The notes beneath the pieces were generated by a model. It was not told where the DNA came from. It ran no database searches and was given only the letters and a program-made list of their open reading frames with translations. Shown in pieces: positions 22,711 to 31,464 of a DNA stretch of 33,109 bases. Source of the DNA: an uncultured Bacteroidota bacterium (GTDB lineage: Bacteria; Bacteroidota; Bacteroidia; Flavobacteriales; Flavobacteriaceae); assembly GCA_903879645.1 (NCBI GenBank), contig CAIRMK010000412.1, positions 1 to 33,109 on the forward strand, given 5' to 3'. Within the stretch, counting starts at the first letter, position 1; each line of letters begins with the position of its first letter. Made by a program: the position numbers and the translations under genes.

Positions 22711-23206
22711 ACACACATTTCTTTCGTCCTTTTACTGATGATGATACGGTTCGTTTTTTTAAAATAGTAAACCCACGGTACAATTGCTCAATTACAAACA
22801 AACGTACCATTTGATGCGAAAAAGTCATCGCCGAAAGGGATATCTTCCCTTGTGCTTTTTTATAAATAACTTCACTAAAACCATAAGGTCCACCGATTAC
22901 AAATACTAAAGTCTTAATTCCGGCATTCATTTTCTTTTGCAAATAATCAGAAAATCCTACACTAGAAAAAGTACTTCCATTTTCATCCAATAGAATCAAT
23001 TGATCTGTTGGTGACAACTTTGATAAAATTAATTCGCCTTCTTTTTCTTTTTGTTGCATCTCCGACAAGTTCTTAACGTTTTTAATGTCGGGAATAACTT
23101 CTAAATCAAATTTGATATAAAAAGAGAGCCGTTTTGTATAATCGTCGATCAAAGTTTGTAACGATTTGTCATCCGTTTTGCCAATAGCTAGCAACTTTAT
23201 ATTCAT
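22688..23206 (-). CDS. rlmH: 23S rRNA pseudouridine-1915 N3-methyltransferase RlmH, frameshifted at the C-terminus
   Basis: Starting at the ATG at 23206 (MNIKLLAIGKTDDKSLQTLI), the protein matches SPOUT-fold RlmH through residue 150. Motifs are LLDENGSTFSSVGFSDYLQK, VFVIGGPYGFSEVIYKKAQG (SAM loop), ISLSAMTFSHQMVRLFVIEQ and LYRGFTILK. The frame then continues into 22 unrelated basic residues (KRTVSSSVKGRKKCVFNKRI, then LN). Family members end in xYHH or xYHR, which is near the active site. Reading one A fewer in the A7 run (T7 at 22754-22760 on the plus strand) gives NEPYHHQ and a stop at 22732, for exactly 157 residues, the normal length. The extra base is either a homopolymer sequencing error, a true mutation, or a slippage site. 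An ATG at 23236 gives a less likely longer start. Confidence 0.9.
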   Translation of the reverse strand: MNIKLLAIGKTDDKSLQTLIDDYTKRLSFYIKFDLEVIPDIKNVKNLSEMQQKEKEGELILSKLSPTDQLILLDENGSTFSSVGFSDYLQKKMNAGIKTLVFVIGGPYGFSEVIYKKAQGKISLSAMTFSHQMVRLFVIEQLYRGFTILKKRTVSSSVKGRKKCVFNKRILN

Positions 23207-23213
23207 AAAAAAA

Positions 23214-23393
23214 TTATCTGTTTTTAATGGCCGCAATAATTTCGCTTAAGAATAAAGCGGAAACTACTCCCAATGCAAAAATAGATAAAAATACTACATT
23301 TCGTATTCCATCATGATTGGCAATTCTACTATAGTTACCAATACATATAGAAAACAACAGAGTAAAAACAATTAAACGTCTACGTGATTTCAT
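23214..23393 (-). CDS. 59-residue two-helix membrane protein upstream of rlmH
   Basis: ATG at 23393 to TAA at 23214 gives 59 residues: basic N-terminus MKSRRR, a hydrophobic segment LIVFTLLFSICIGNY, a short polar loop with NHDGIRN, a second segment VVFLSIFALGVVSALFLSEI and a basic end AAIKNR. The stop is 7 bp before the rlmH start, so the two are likely co-transcribed. Codon use looks native. It was found by reading the gap by eye, being shorter than 60 codons of coding sequence. Confidence 0.65.
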   Translation of the reverse strand: MKSRRRLIVFTLLFSICIGNYSRIANHDGIRNVVFLSIFALGVVSALFLSEIIAAIKNR

Positions 23394-23445
23394 AATATTT
23401 AGATATTAGTTAGAGTAGTAAAATTAAGTAAAAAAAATTAAATTA

Positions 23446-23477
23446 TTGTGTTTTTACCTCCGATAATCTTACTTTTG
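23446..23477 (+). promoter_or_regulatory. Promoter of pyrD
   Basis: TTG at 23446-23448, a 21-bp spacer and TACTTTTG at 23470-23477. The ATG at 23498 follows 20 bp later, giving a very short leader (about 13 nt). Confidence 0.7.
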
Positions 23478-23497
23478 CACCACACAACTACTACACA

Positions 23498-24520
23498 ATG
23501 TACAAATTACTCATTCGCCCTATTCTTTTTTGGTTCGATCCTGAAGAAGTCCATTATTTCACCTTTTCTTTAATTCGATTTTTATCTAAAATACCTGGAT
23601 TTCCATCACTTTTCAAATCGTTATATTTAGTCAATGACAAACGCTTAGAAACAGAAGTATTCGGATTAAAATTTAAAAACCCAGTCGGTTTAGCCGCAGG
23701 TTTTGATAAAGATGCCAAATTATACAAAGAGCTATCCAATTTTGGTTTCGGATTCATCGAAATCGGAACAATAACCCCTGTGGGGCAAGAAGGAAATCCT
23801 AAAAAAAGATTATTCCGTTTGAAGGAAGATTCGGCTATCATTAATCGAATGGGGTTCAATAACGGCGGTGTGAAAGAAGCGGTGGAGCGTTTAAAAAAGA
23901 ATTCTAATGTGCTCATTGGTGGTAATATCGGAAAGAATAAAGTGACACCTAATGAAAAGGCTACCCAAGATTATGAAATTTGCTTCGAAGCCCTTTTTGA
24001 CTATGTCGATTATTTTGTGGTAAATGTAAGTTCTCCCAATACACCCAATCTTCGCGAATTGCAAGAAAAAGAACCTTTGAAGAACTTATTGCAAACGTTG
24101 CAAAACAATAAATTGCAAACGACAAATGCTAAACCTATCCTTCTAAAAATAGCCCCCGATTTAACCGATTCACAATTATTAGACATTATTGAAATTGTAA
24201 ACGAAACCAAAATCGCAGGCATTATTGCAACCAACACCACTTTGTCAAGAGACGGGTTACAATCTGATAATAAATCTGAAACAGGTGGATTGTCAGGTAA
24301 ACCGTTAACCAATCGTGCTACTGAAGTCATTCGTTTTCTATCTGAAAAAAGCAATAAATCATTCCCGATTATTGGAGTAGGAGGTATTCATTCGGCTCAA
24401 GATGCCTTGGACAAATTGGAAGCAGGTGCCAGTTTGATCCAATTGTACACCGGTTTTATTTATGAAGGACCAAGTCTGGTGAAGCAGATTAATAAGGCAA
24501 TTTTAAAAAATCTAAAGTAA
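23498..24520 (+). CDS. pyrD: Quinone-dependent dihydroorotate dehydrogenase (class 2)
   Basis: 340 residues. It oxidises dihydroorotate to orotate in pyrimidine synthesis, passing electrons to quinone. The N-terminal amphipathic helices of class 2 enzymes are present ([20 protein letters not shown]). FMN and substrate motifs: [20 protein letters not shown] (57-76), [29 protein letters not shown] and [20 protein letters not shown] with the class 2 catalytic Ser. The C-terminal part has [36 protein letters not shown] and [20 protein letters not shown], then [13 protein letters not shown]. The start is set by the promoter just upstream. Confidence 0.97.
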   Translation: MYKLLIRPILFWFDPEEVHYFTFSLIRFLSKIPGFPSLFKSLYLVNDKRLETEVFGLKFKNPVGLAAGFDKDAKLYKELSNFGFGFIEIGTITPVGQEGNPKKRLFRLKEDSAIINRMGFNNGGVKEAVERLKKNSNVLIGGNIGKNKVTPNEKATQDYEICFEALFDYVDYFVVNVSSPNTPNLRELQEKEPLKNLLQTLQNNKLQTTNAKPILLKIAPDLTDSQLLDIIEIVNETKIAGIIATNTTLSRDGLQSDNKSETGGLSGKPLTNRATEVIRFLSEKSNKSFPIIGVGGIHSAQDALDKLEAGASLIQLYTGFIYEGPSLVKQINKAILKNLK

Positions 24521-24549
24521 TTTTATAGTTACGAAATCGTTTTCTTTTT

Positions 24550-24557
24550 TATCTTTG
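24550..24557 (+). promoter_or_regulatory. -7 element of the HMG-CoA lyase-type gene (near-leaderless)
   Basis: TATCTTTG ends 7 bp before the ATG at 24565. A start site about 7 bp downstream would fall on the ATG itself, so the message may be leaderless. No TTG lies at the ideal upstream spacing. Confidence 0.5.
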
Positions 24558-24564
24558 GCTTCCA

Positions 24565-25428
24565 ATGGAAAAAATCAAAATCATAGAATGTCCACGCGAT
24601 GCTATGCAAGGCATCAAACCTTTTATTCCAACGGAACGAAAAGTAGATTATATACAAGCCTTACTTCGTGTAGGTTTTGATACTATTGATTTTGGAAGTT
24701 TTGTGTCACCCAAAGCGATTCCGCAGATGGTTGATACGGCAGAAGTCTTAACCCAATTAGACTTGTCGCAAACCAAGAGCAAGCTATTGGCCATTATTGC
24801 CAATACACAAGGTGCGTCTCTAGCCTCTGTTCATAAAGAAATTCAATATTTAGGTTTTCCCTTTTCCATTTCGGAAAACTTTCAAATGCGAAATACCCAC
24901 AAAACCATAGCTGAAAGTTTGGTCACCTTACAGGAGATTTTAGAAATCGCAGACCAATCTAACAAAGAAGTGGTAACCTACATTTCTATGGGCTTCGGAA
25001 ATCCGTATGGCGATCCGTGGAATGTTGATGTAGTAGGCGAGTGGACCGAAAAGTTAGCCAATATGGGGGTCAAAATCCTATCCCTTTCGGATACAATTGG
25101 AAGTTCTACTCCTGAAGTAATCAGCTATTTGTTTGCCCATTTAATTCCGAAATACCCACACATCGAATTCGGTGCCCATCTTCATACCACCCCCGATAAA
25201 TGGTTTGAAAAAATCGATGCCGCTTACCAAGCAGGTTGCCGTCGTTATGATGGCGCTATTCAAGGTTTTGGTGGTTGCCCAATGGCAAAAGACGACTTAA
25301 CAGGCAACATGCCTACCGAAAAAATGTTGTCCTATTTCACCCAACAAAAAGCAGATACTGGAACAAGTCCCATGAGTTTTGAAAGCGCTTATAATGTTGC
25401 CACACGACTGTTTGGAGAGTTTCATTAA
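24565..25428 (+). CDS. Hydroxymethylglutaryl-CoA lyase-type enzyme
   Basis: 287 residues, a TIM-barrel of the HMGL-like family, which cleaves HMG-CoA to acetyl-CoA and acetoacetate in leucine degradation. Motifs: MEKIKIIECPRDAMQGIKPF (the usual E-x-P-R-D-G-x-Q with Ala at the Gly position), DFGSFVSPKAIPQMVDTAEV (cf. the family's SFVSPKWVPQMAD), YISMGFGNPYGDPW, LSLSDTIGSSTPE, HLHTTPD (metal-binding His pair) and AIQGFGGCPMAKDDLTGNMP with the catalytic Cys loop. The RDG to RDA change and ECPR in place of EVGPR are a lineage variant worth noting. The stop overlaps the convergent P-type ATPase gene by 4 bp. Confidence 0.92.
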   Translation: MEKIKIIECPRDAMQGIKPFIPTERKVDYIQALLRVGFDTIDFGSFVSPKAIPQMVDTAEVLTQLDLSQTKSKLLAIIANTQGASLASVHKEIQYLGFPFSISENFQMRNTHKTIAESLVTLQEILEIADQSNKEVVTYISMGFGNPYGDPWNVDVVGEWTEKLANMGVKILSLSDTIGSSTPEVISYLFAHLIPKYPHIEFGAHLHTTPDKWFEKIDAAYQAGCRRYDGAIQGFGGCPMAKDDLTGNMPTEKMLSYFTQQKADTGTSPMSFESAYNVATRLFGEFH

Positions 25429-27923
25429 TGATTTCTTCTCTTGAAGAATTTATACACCTCCATCCACATTACCGATACAAATCCAACTAAAATACTAAGA
25501 CCGATTTGGATATAGTTTACTTTTTCAAATAAGAAAAACTTTGAACAAACAGGGACAAATAGTAATAGCAAAGTAACTACAATTGTAATTCCTATAATCA
25601 GTAGAACCAAATTGTTTTTATAGCGAATAGTAGTAAAAATGGAATAATTAATCGAGCGATTTTCAAGTGTTAGAAAAATATTAGCTGCTATCAACGTCAG
25701 AAAAATTGAAGTTCGTGTATAGGTTTCTGTAAAACCTTCTCGCACACAATATTGATACATAAACAACAATCCCAAAGTAATGACTAACCCTTGAATGATA
25801 CTTATTGAAATTTCTTTTAAATTAAAAAAAGTAGTGGTTAAAGGTCTTGGTTTCTCTAACATTAAATTGCGTTCCATAGGTTCATTTTCGTAAATGATGG
25901 AACAAGTTGGCCCCATAATTATTTCCAAAAAGATAATATGAACAGGAGTAAAGATGTTCGGATATATCCAGCCTAAAGCCAGTGGAATAAGTACAATCAG
26001 TATAATAGGAATGTGAATAGAAATAATATATTGAATTGCTTTTTTAAGATTCAGATAGATCTTTCTTCCCATCGCGATGGCATCAATCATTTTAGAAAAA
26101 TCATCGTCAATTAAAATCAAATTAGCCGCTTGTTTTGCAATTTCAGTTCCTTTTTTACCCATAGCAATTCCAATGTGCGCCGATTTCAAAGCGGGACCAT
26201 CATTAACACCATCACCCGTCATTGCTACTATTTGGTTGTTGTCTTTTAGTGCTTTAATAATTTTCAATTTAGCACTAGGAAACATTCTCGTAAAAATGGA
26301 AGTTTCCATCACTTTTTGTTGTAAAGCAGTGGCATCCATTTCCATCAATTCATCACCATTCAATACTTTATCGGCATCTTTAAATCCAACTTGCTTGGCA
26401 ATAGTTGATGTCGTCGCAGCATTATCACCTGTAACAATTTTAATCTGAATTCCGGCTTTGTAAAAAGTTTCAAAAACGTGCTGAATATTAGCTTTAGGGG
26501 GATCATAAAAAGCAACTAATCCTTTAAAATTCAACTTGAATTCTTGTTGTGTTTTAGGATATTCAGTTTCTTTATAATCAACAATTCCAACAGCCAAAAC
26601 GCGATATCCTTTAGTTGTCATCGTGTTCATAGCAGCTGTGATTTGTGTTTTTTCTTTTTCCGATAGATTAGAAATCGCAATTATGGCTTCAGGAGCACCT
26701 TTAGCAGCGACGACTTTTGTTCCTTTAGTATCTTCATAAACATGGGTCATCATGGGTGGTTTTCCACTTAAAGGATATTCGTATACTAATTTATAATTTG
26801 TATTGTCATTTTTGGATTTTAATTCAGTATACGCCTCATGCAGTGCTATTTCCATCGCATCAAACGGAATTGCCTCACTAGACAGCATGGCATAATGTAA
26901 TAGTTCTTCGGCTTCGAGATTTAATTTTGCTTTGCTATCAATTATTGCGTTTGATTGGAAAAGATACAATTCCACCAAATTCATTTTGTTTTCTGTAATG
27001 GTCCCTGTTTTATCCGTGCATATCACGGTAGCACTTCCCAAAGTTTCAACCGTCTTGGTTTGTTTGGTGATGATCCCCATTTTCATTAATCGCCAAGCCC
27101 CAAGCGCCATAAAGGAAGCAAAAGCCACCGGAATTTCTTCTGGAATAACACTCATAGCAATCGTTAATGATTTTAGTAAACTATCCAGAATTACTTTGGA
27201 ATGATAATAATTAAAAGCCCAAACAATGCCAAAAATAACCAATCCAACTAGGGACATTTTCTTTACAAAATTGTTGATTTGAATTTGCAAAGGAGTTTGT
27301 TCTTCTTCAATTTCATTCAAGCTTTTACCTATTTTACCTAGATTTGTTAAGTTTCCAATCGCAGTAACGTTACAGATAGCCATTCCGCTGGCTACAGTAG
27401 TTCCTTGAAAAACGATTTTGTTTTCGGAATCTTCACTTTTTAAAACGGACAACGACTCCCCAGTTAAAATAGATTCATTCACAGAGAAATCATTAGATTG
27501 AATAATGGTGGCATCGGCAGGAATAAAATTACCTTCTTCAATTTGAATAAAATCACCAAGCACAATGCTTTCATTTGGAATTTCAATTAGCTCACTATTT
27601 CGAATGACTTTACTTTTGGGTTGTGATAGTTTTTTTAGCGCATCAATAGCATTTCTACTTCGTGTTTCTTGAAAGAGAGAAATAGTAGCCACTAGAAATA
27701 TCGCAATGGTCATGAATACGCCATCACCATAGTCACCCGATATATAATAGATACAGGCGGCAACGAGTAATAATAAAAACATGGGCTCTTTAATCATGGC
27801 CACTAATGAAATCAGAAAATGATTTTTTTGCTGGTGTTCTAAAGAATTGGAACCATTCTTACTGCGAGAGGCAATCACTTCTTCATTGGTCAATCCAGCC
27901 CTATTTTTATTTGAATCAATCAT
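25425..27923 (-). CDS. P-type cation-transporting ATPase (P2-like)
   Basis: 832 residues. A P2-type ATPase pattern is clear: N-terminal cation domain (LTNEEVIASRSKNGSNSLEH), actuator TGES (154-157), helix 4 PEEIP (261-265), phosphorylation site DKTGT with Asp304, ATP-binding KGAPEAI and hinge MTGDGVNDGPALKSAHIGIA. Helix 6 differs from SERCA-type calcium pumps: where those have a LWVNLVTDGLPA-like segment, this protein has IIFLEIIMGPTCSIIYENEP, so the transported ion need not be Ca2+. I recall this variant in bacterial P-type ATPases of unproven specificity. Ten transmembrane helices are expected. It converges with the HMG-CoA lyase gene, overlapping by 4 bp. Confidence 0.93.
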   Translation of the reverse strand: MIDSNKNRAGLTNEEVIASRSKNGSNSLEHQQKNHFLISLVAMIKEPMFLLLLVAACIYYISGDYGDGVFMTIAIFLVATISLFQETRSRNAIDALKKLSQPKSKVIRNSELIEIPNESIVLGDFIQIEEGNFIPADATIIQSNDFSVNESILTGESLSVLKSEDSENKIVFQGTTVASGMAICNVTAIGNLTNLGKIGKSLNEIEEEQTPLQIQINNFVKKMSLVGLVIFGIVWAFNYYHSKVILDSLLKSLTIAMSVIPEEIPVAFASFMALGAWRLMKMGIITKQTKTVETLGSATVICTDKTGTITENKMNLVELYLFQSNAIIDSKAKLNLEAEELLHYAMLSSEAIPFDAMEIALHEAYTELKSKNDNTNYKLVYEYPLSGKPPMMTHVYEDTKGTKVVAAKGAPEAIIAISNLSEKEKTQITAAMNTMTTKGYRVLAVGIVDYKETEYPKTQQEFKLNFKGLVAFYDPPKANIQHVFETFYKAGIQIKIVTGDNAATTSTIAKQVGFKDADKVLNGDELMEMDATALQQKVMETSIFTRMFPSAKLKIIKALKDNNQIVAMTGDGVNDGPALKSAHIGIAMGKKGTEIAKQAANLILIDDDFSKMIDAIAMGRKIYLNLKKAIQYIISIHIPIILIVLIPLALGWIYPNIFTPVHIIFLEIIMGPTCSIIYENEPMERNLMLEKPRPLTTTFFNLKEISISIIQGLVITLGLLFMYQYCVREGFTETYTRTSIFLTLIAANIFLTLENRSINYSIFTTIRYKNNLVLLIIGITIVVTLLLLFVPVCSKFFLFEKVNYIQIGLSILVGFVSVMWMEVYKFFKRRNH

Positions 27924-28000
27924 AAAAAATTAATTAAGAAGTTACACTAAGGTAATCATTTTAATCTGATTTTCAATCATATTAAGATAGTAAACTTGAA

Positions 28001-28032
28001 AACTAATCACTATTCACTAGTTACTATTCACT
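28001..28032 (+). repeat. Low-complexity tract before guaB (AATCACTATTCAC type)
   Basis: AACTAATCACTATTCACTAG and TTACTATTCAC repeat at 9-11-bp spacing. It covers the region where a -33 element would be expected and closely resembles the tract at 16273. Confidence 0.6.
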
Positions 28033-28039
28033 TTTTCAC

Positions 28040-28047
28040 TATATTTG
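28040..28047 (+). promoter_or_regulatory. -7 element of guaB
   Basis: TATATTTG, 30-37 bp before the ATG at 28078. No TTG is at the expected distance, since the low-complexity tract occupies that position. Confidence 0.6.
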
Positions 28048-28077
28048 CACGCAATTTAACTACAACTACAAATTGCA

Positions 28078-29550
28078 ATGAAAGCACACACTATTAAAAT
28101 CGTTGGCGAGGGGTTAACCTATGACGATGTACTGCTAATTCCAAATTATTCCGAAGTTTTACCGCGCGAAGTCAACATCCAATCGAAAATATCGAGAAAT
28201 ATTGCCTTGAATGTGCCTATCGTTTCTGCGGCTATGGATACAGTTACCGAAAGCTCAATGGCAATTGCAATGGCGCAAGAAGGCGGTATAGGAGTGTTAC
28301 ACAAAAACATGACTATCGAGCAACAAGCAGCCAAAGTTAGAAAAGTAAAACGTGCCGAAGCGGGTATGATCATTGACCCAGTCACTTTACCTTTAAATTC
28401 AACCGTTGGCGATGCTAAAATGCTAATGAAAGAACACGGCATTGGTGGTATCCCTGTGGTAGATGAGATTGGCACCTTAAAAGGAATCGTGACCAACAGA
28501 GACTTGCGTTTTGAAAAAATAAACGCCCGTTCCATTTTAGAAGTCATGACCTCTAAAAATTTGGTAACAGCTGCTGAAGGCACTACTTTGCAAGAAGCCG
28601 AAGGCATTTTACAACAAAATAAAATTGAAAAGCTACCCGTAGTGGATGCTAATTATAAATTAATTGGGTTAATTACCTTTAGAGATATCACCAAATTGGC
28701 ACAAAAGCCAGTGGCTAATAAAGATAAATTCGGACGTTTGCGTGTAGCTGCTGCTCTTGGAGTAACTGCCGATGCGGTTGAAAGAGCTACCGCTTTAGTC
28801 AATGCTGGTGTAGATGCCGTTATTATTGACACTGCCCACGGACACACCAAAGGCGTGGTTGATGTTTTGAAATTGGTAAAAGCTAAATTCCCTAACCTTG
28901 ATGTTATTGTCGGTAATATCGCTACAGCAGAAGCCGCTTTGTACTTAGTTGAAAATGGTGCCGATGGCGTAAAAGTTGGTATTGGTCCCGGTTCTATCTG
29001 TACCACGCGTGTGGTAGCAGGGGTAGGGTTTCCTCAATTCTCAGCCGTACTAGAAGTCGCTGCCGCTTTACGAGGTTCAGGTGTTCCAGTGATTGCTGAT
29101 GGTGGGATTCGCTACACAGGCGATATTCCTAAAGCTATTGCAGCCGGTGCTGATTGTGTGATGTTAGGTTCGCTTTTAGCCGGTACCAAAGAATCACCAG
29201 GCGAAACCATTATTTTTGAAGGAAGAAAATTCAAATCCTATCGCGGAATGGGTTCTGTGGAAGCCATGCAAGAAGGTTCTAAAGACCGTTATTTCCAAGA
29301 TGTAGAAGACGATATCAAAAAATTAGTACCCGAAGGCATAGTAGGTCGCGTACCTTACAAAGGCGAACTCAACGAAAGCATGCAACAATTCGTAGGCGGA
29401 TTAAGAGCCGGAATGGGGTATTGCGGTGCTAAAGACATTCCAACACTACAAGAAACAGGACGTTTTGTTCGAATCACCACCAGTGGAATAGGAGAGAGCC
29501 ACCCGCATAATGTAACAATTACCAAAGAAGCTCCAAATTACTCGAGATAG
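28078..29550 (+). CDS. guaB: Inosine-5'-monophosphate dehydrogenase
   Basis: 490 residues. It oxidises IMP to XMP with NAD+, the committed step of GTP synthesis. The N-terminal barrel part has [20 protein letters not shown] and [20 protein letters not shown]. Two CBS domains lie at about 97-205 ([39 protein letters not shown]). The catalytic loop is [17 protein letters not shown] with Cys308. The IMP-binding site has [20 protein letters not shown]. The flap carries [12 protein letters not shown], then KDRYFQD and [12 protein letters not shown]. The terminator at 29578 and the -7 element at 28040 bound a single-gene unit. Confidence 0.98.
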   Translation: MKAHTIKIVGEGLTYDDVLLIPNYSEVLPREVNIQSKISRNIALNVPIVSAAMDTVTESSMAIAMAQEGGIGVLHKNMTIEQQAAKVRKVKRAEAGMIIDPVTLPLNSTVGDAKMLMKEHGIGGIPVVDEIGTLKGIVTNRDLRFEKINARSILEVMTSKNLVTAAEGTTLQEAEGILQQNKIEKLPVVDANYKLIGLITFRDITKLAQKPVANKDKFGRLRVAAALGVTADAVERATALVNAGVDAVIIDTAHGHTKGVVDVLKLVKAKFPNLDVIVGNIATAEAALYLVENGADGVKVGIGPGSICTTRVVAGVGFPQFSAVLEVAAALRGSGVPVIADGGIRYTGDIPKAIAAGADCVMLGSLLAGTKESPGETIIFEGRKFKSYRGMGSVEAMQEGSKDRYFQDVEDDIKKLVPEGIVGRVPYKGELNESMQQFVGGLRAGMGYCGAKDIPTLQETGRFVRITTSGIGESHPHNVTITKEAPNYSR

Positions 29551-29577
29551 GTTTTTGTAACTAAGAACTACAAACAC

Positions 29578-29616
29578 AAAGTCGCAACATATTATAGTAT
29601 AAGTTGCGACTTTTTT
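29578..29616 (+). terminator. Intrinsic terminator of guaB
   Basis: AAAGTCGCAAC (29578-29588) and GTTGCGACTTT (29603-29613) make an 11-bp perfect stem, with a T-run to 29616. The loop is 14 nt. Confidence 0.9.
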
Positions 29617-29700
29617 ACTATTATTTTGCATAGTAGCAAAATGTATCAAAGTTAATTTTGTTACGTAACTATAACATCTACAGTAATGATACAAACTAGT

Positions 29701-30111
29701 TTACATCAACTCCTTTATGTGCAAAAGGATATACTCCGCAATTGATTTAAAAGTTAAATAAGCATCATTTTCTCCATCTTTGGTTGGTTCAGTAATCTCT
29801 TGTTTTGGATGCTTTTTTTTAAAATTGAGATACGCAACTGAAAAATGGTAGTATTTACTATCTACCCATTTTCCTTCCTCTATATCTTTAGCGTGTTTGG
29901 TTGTTGCGTCTAATTTTTGTGTTGATTTAAAATAAAATTGCGTTTCTACGTCCTGATACACCCAGTACAATTCCTTAGTACAATTTACTTTGTCAGCTGT
30001 TCTTGCTATGCACGCTTTATAATCGGTAGCAATACTGTCTAAAGTGGCTTGTGTTTGACTGTTTGCCCAATTGAAAGCGAATACTACAACAACTATTATC
30101 CCTTTTTTCAT
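29701..30111 (-). CDS. Small secreted protein of unknown function
   Basis: From the ATG at 30111 the protein has 136 residues, with a signal peptide MKKGIIVVVVFAFNWANSQ. Earlier ATGs at 30120 and 30135 add up to eight residues and are less likely. The mature part has two Cys (ACIARTADKVNC) and mainly helical, charged sequence (ELYWVYQDVETQFYFKSTQK, DDKK-like spacing, FSVAYLNFKKKHPKQEITEP). The two Cys, about 11 residues apart, could form a disulfide after export. I recognise no family. It precedes the TlpA-like gene on the same strand, with about 65 bp between them. Confidence 0.65.
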   Translation of the reverse strand: MKKGIIVVVVFAFNWANSQTQATLDSIATDYKACIARTADKVNCTKELYWVYQDVETQFYFKSTQKLDATTKHAKDIEEGKWVDSKYYHFSVAYLNFKKKHPKQEITEPTKDGENDAYLTFKSIAEYILLHIKELM

Positions 30112-30175
30112 ATACTTCATTCTTATAACGTTCAAGTTTATTCGGCTTATGTAACCACCTTCCGCTCTAATTATT

Positions 30176-31258
30176 TTATTTTGCAGGTTTTTGCGGATAT
30201 TTAAAAAAATAGTCGACTTCTTCTAATTCCGTAACAACCTCTTTGATGGAAGAATTACCTTGACTATCTAACAATAAAAACTCCGGCAAGGTATCAATGC
30301 GGTATACCTCTTTAACCCCTTCTTTGCTATTAGGGATTCCAGACAAATTAAACCCCGTCATTTTTTCTTCTGCAATAGTTTTTTTCCATTGTTCCAAATC
30401 AGTGTTGGTACTCATGTTCACAATATTTACTTGCTCAGAATATTGTTCTTGGAACTTTTTTAATTTATTAAGCTCATTTTTACAAGGTTGACAATCGCTT
30501 GACCAAAAAAACAAAAGCACGTACTTTTTACTACCCAGTACTGCTTTAAAATCGTAGGTATTATCGTTACTATCTACCCAATGGAAGGTTTTTCCAAAAT
30601 CACCTTGCTCTATAAGTATTTTTTTATCCCGGTACTTTTGAAGTTTATTATACGTAGCCGACTGTTTCAGCTCCTCTGCAAACAGCACCATTCTATCCGA
30701 TAACTCCGTACTTGAAAACAGTCCTCTTTGATTATAGACAGATTGTAGAATAGCAAAGCTATTGGGATAATTCTTTACGAATTCTAAGGTAACGGCAGTG
30801 CCAAAGGTAGTGTCGAACTTTTGATACCATTTATTTTCTTTAATCCCCTCGGCTAAGGCTTCAACAGAAGGAGAGCTTCCTCTCCATTCGGAATACAAAT
30901 AACTTATTTTAATATCTTCATTCCCAATGCATATCTCTGACCAAAAGGGACTTACCTCCGACATGGTAGCATCTCGAAGACCAACAGTTGTTACCTCTTC
31001 ATTATTTTTTAAGAGATCAAAACTTGCCAACTTTGTTTCGGACACTGAAAAATGATAGACAAATTTGCCTTCTACCACTTTTAAAGTATCGACAATCTTT
31101 AGGGTGTCCCCGAGTTCTTCAATTCCTCTAATCGTTATGACAACACGATCAAATTGATTTTTGATAGGAGACAAATCAAACGTTATCTTACCTTCCTTTT
31201 CTTTGCCAAAAGAGGTGAGGCAAAACAACAACATTACAAACTTAAACAACTGATTCAT
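30176..31258 (-). CDS. TlpA-like periplasmic thiol:disulfide oxidoreductase with N-terminal beta domain
   Basis: The ATG at 31258 gives 360 residues with the signal peptide MNQLFKFVMLLFCLTSFGKE. An ATG at 31285 adds nine residues before it. Residues about 20-120 form a beta-rich domain (DFDL-like KITFDLSPIKNQFDRVVITI, KIVDTLKVVEGKFVYHFSV) of the kind found in front of TlpA-type thioredoxins in Bacteroidetes (DUF4369-like). The thioredoxin part has YVLLFFWSSDCQPCKNELNK (Cys256 and Cys259 in the short numbering), VNMSTNTDLEQWKKTIAEEK and the cis-Pro region RIDTLPEFLLLDSQGN. The active site CQPC differs from the common CGPC or CxPC of TlpA. Function: periplasmic redox. The -7 element is at 31302. 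Confidence 0.88.
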   Translation of the reverse strand: MNQLFKFVMLLFCLTSFGKEKEGKITFDLSPIKNQFDRVVITIRGIEELGDTLKIVDTLKVVEGKFVYHFSVSETKLASFDLLKNNEEVTTVGLRDATMSEVSPFWSEICIGNEDIKISYLYSEWRGSSPSVEALAEGIKENKWYQKFDTTFGTAVTLEFVKNYPNSFAILQSVYNQRGLFSSTELSDRMVLFAEELKQSATYNKLQKYRDKKILIEQGDFGKTFHWVDSNDNTYDFKAVLGSKKYVLLFFWSSDCQPCKNELNKLKKFQEQYSEQVNIVNMSTNTDLEQWKKTIAEEKMTGFNLSGIPNSKEGVKEVYRIDTLPEFLLLDSQGNSSIKEVVTELEEVDYFFKYPQKPAK

Positions 31259-31301
31259 TTTTTTGAGTAGAAAGACAAAATGCATCCCATTAATACATCA
31301 A

Positions 31302-31309
31302 CAAATATA
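31302..31309 (-). promoter_or_regulatory. -7 element of the TlpA-like gene
   Basis: The minus strand reads TATATTTG, 44-51 bp before the ATG at 31258. No TTG stands exactly 20 bp upstream. Confidence 0.5.
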
Positions 31310-31464
31310 ATAAAAAAGCCAACTCAATTAAGGATTAGCTTTGCCTATAGTAGTCCCAACAAGCCACACCAAAAAAAAAGAACAAAACCCTCTCGAATCT
31401 TATGCTTTAAATAACCAAATAACTAATTGTCAATCCTAATTTATTGATATTGTTCCAACACCGC

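Noticed and set aside
30111-30160. GTTATAAG motif on the minus strand as a second cassette junction
   Set aside because: Only one copy, with no mirrored partner and no long stem; insufficient to call a recombination site.
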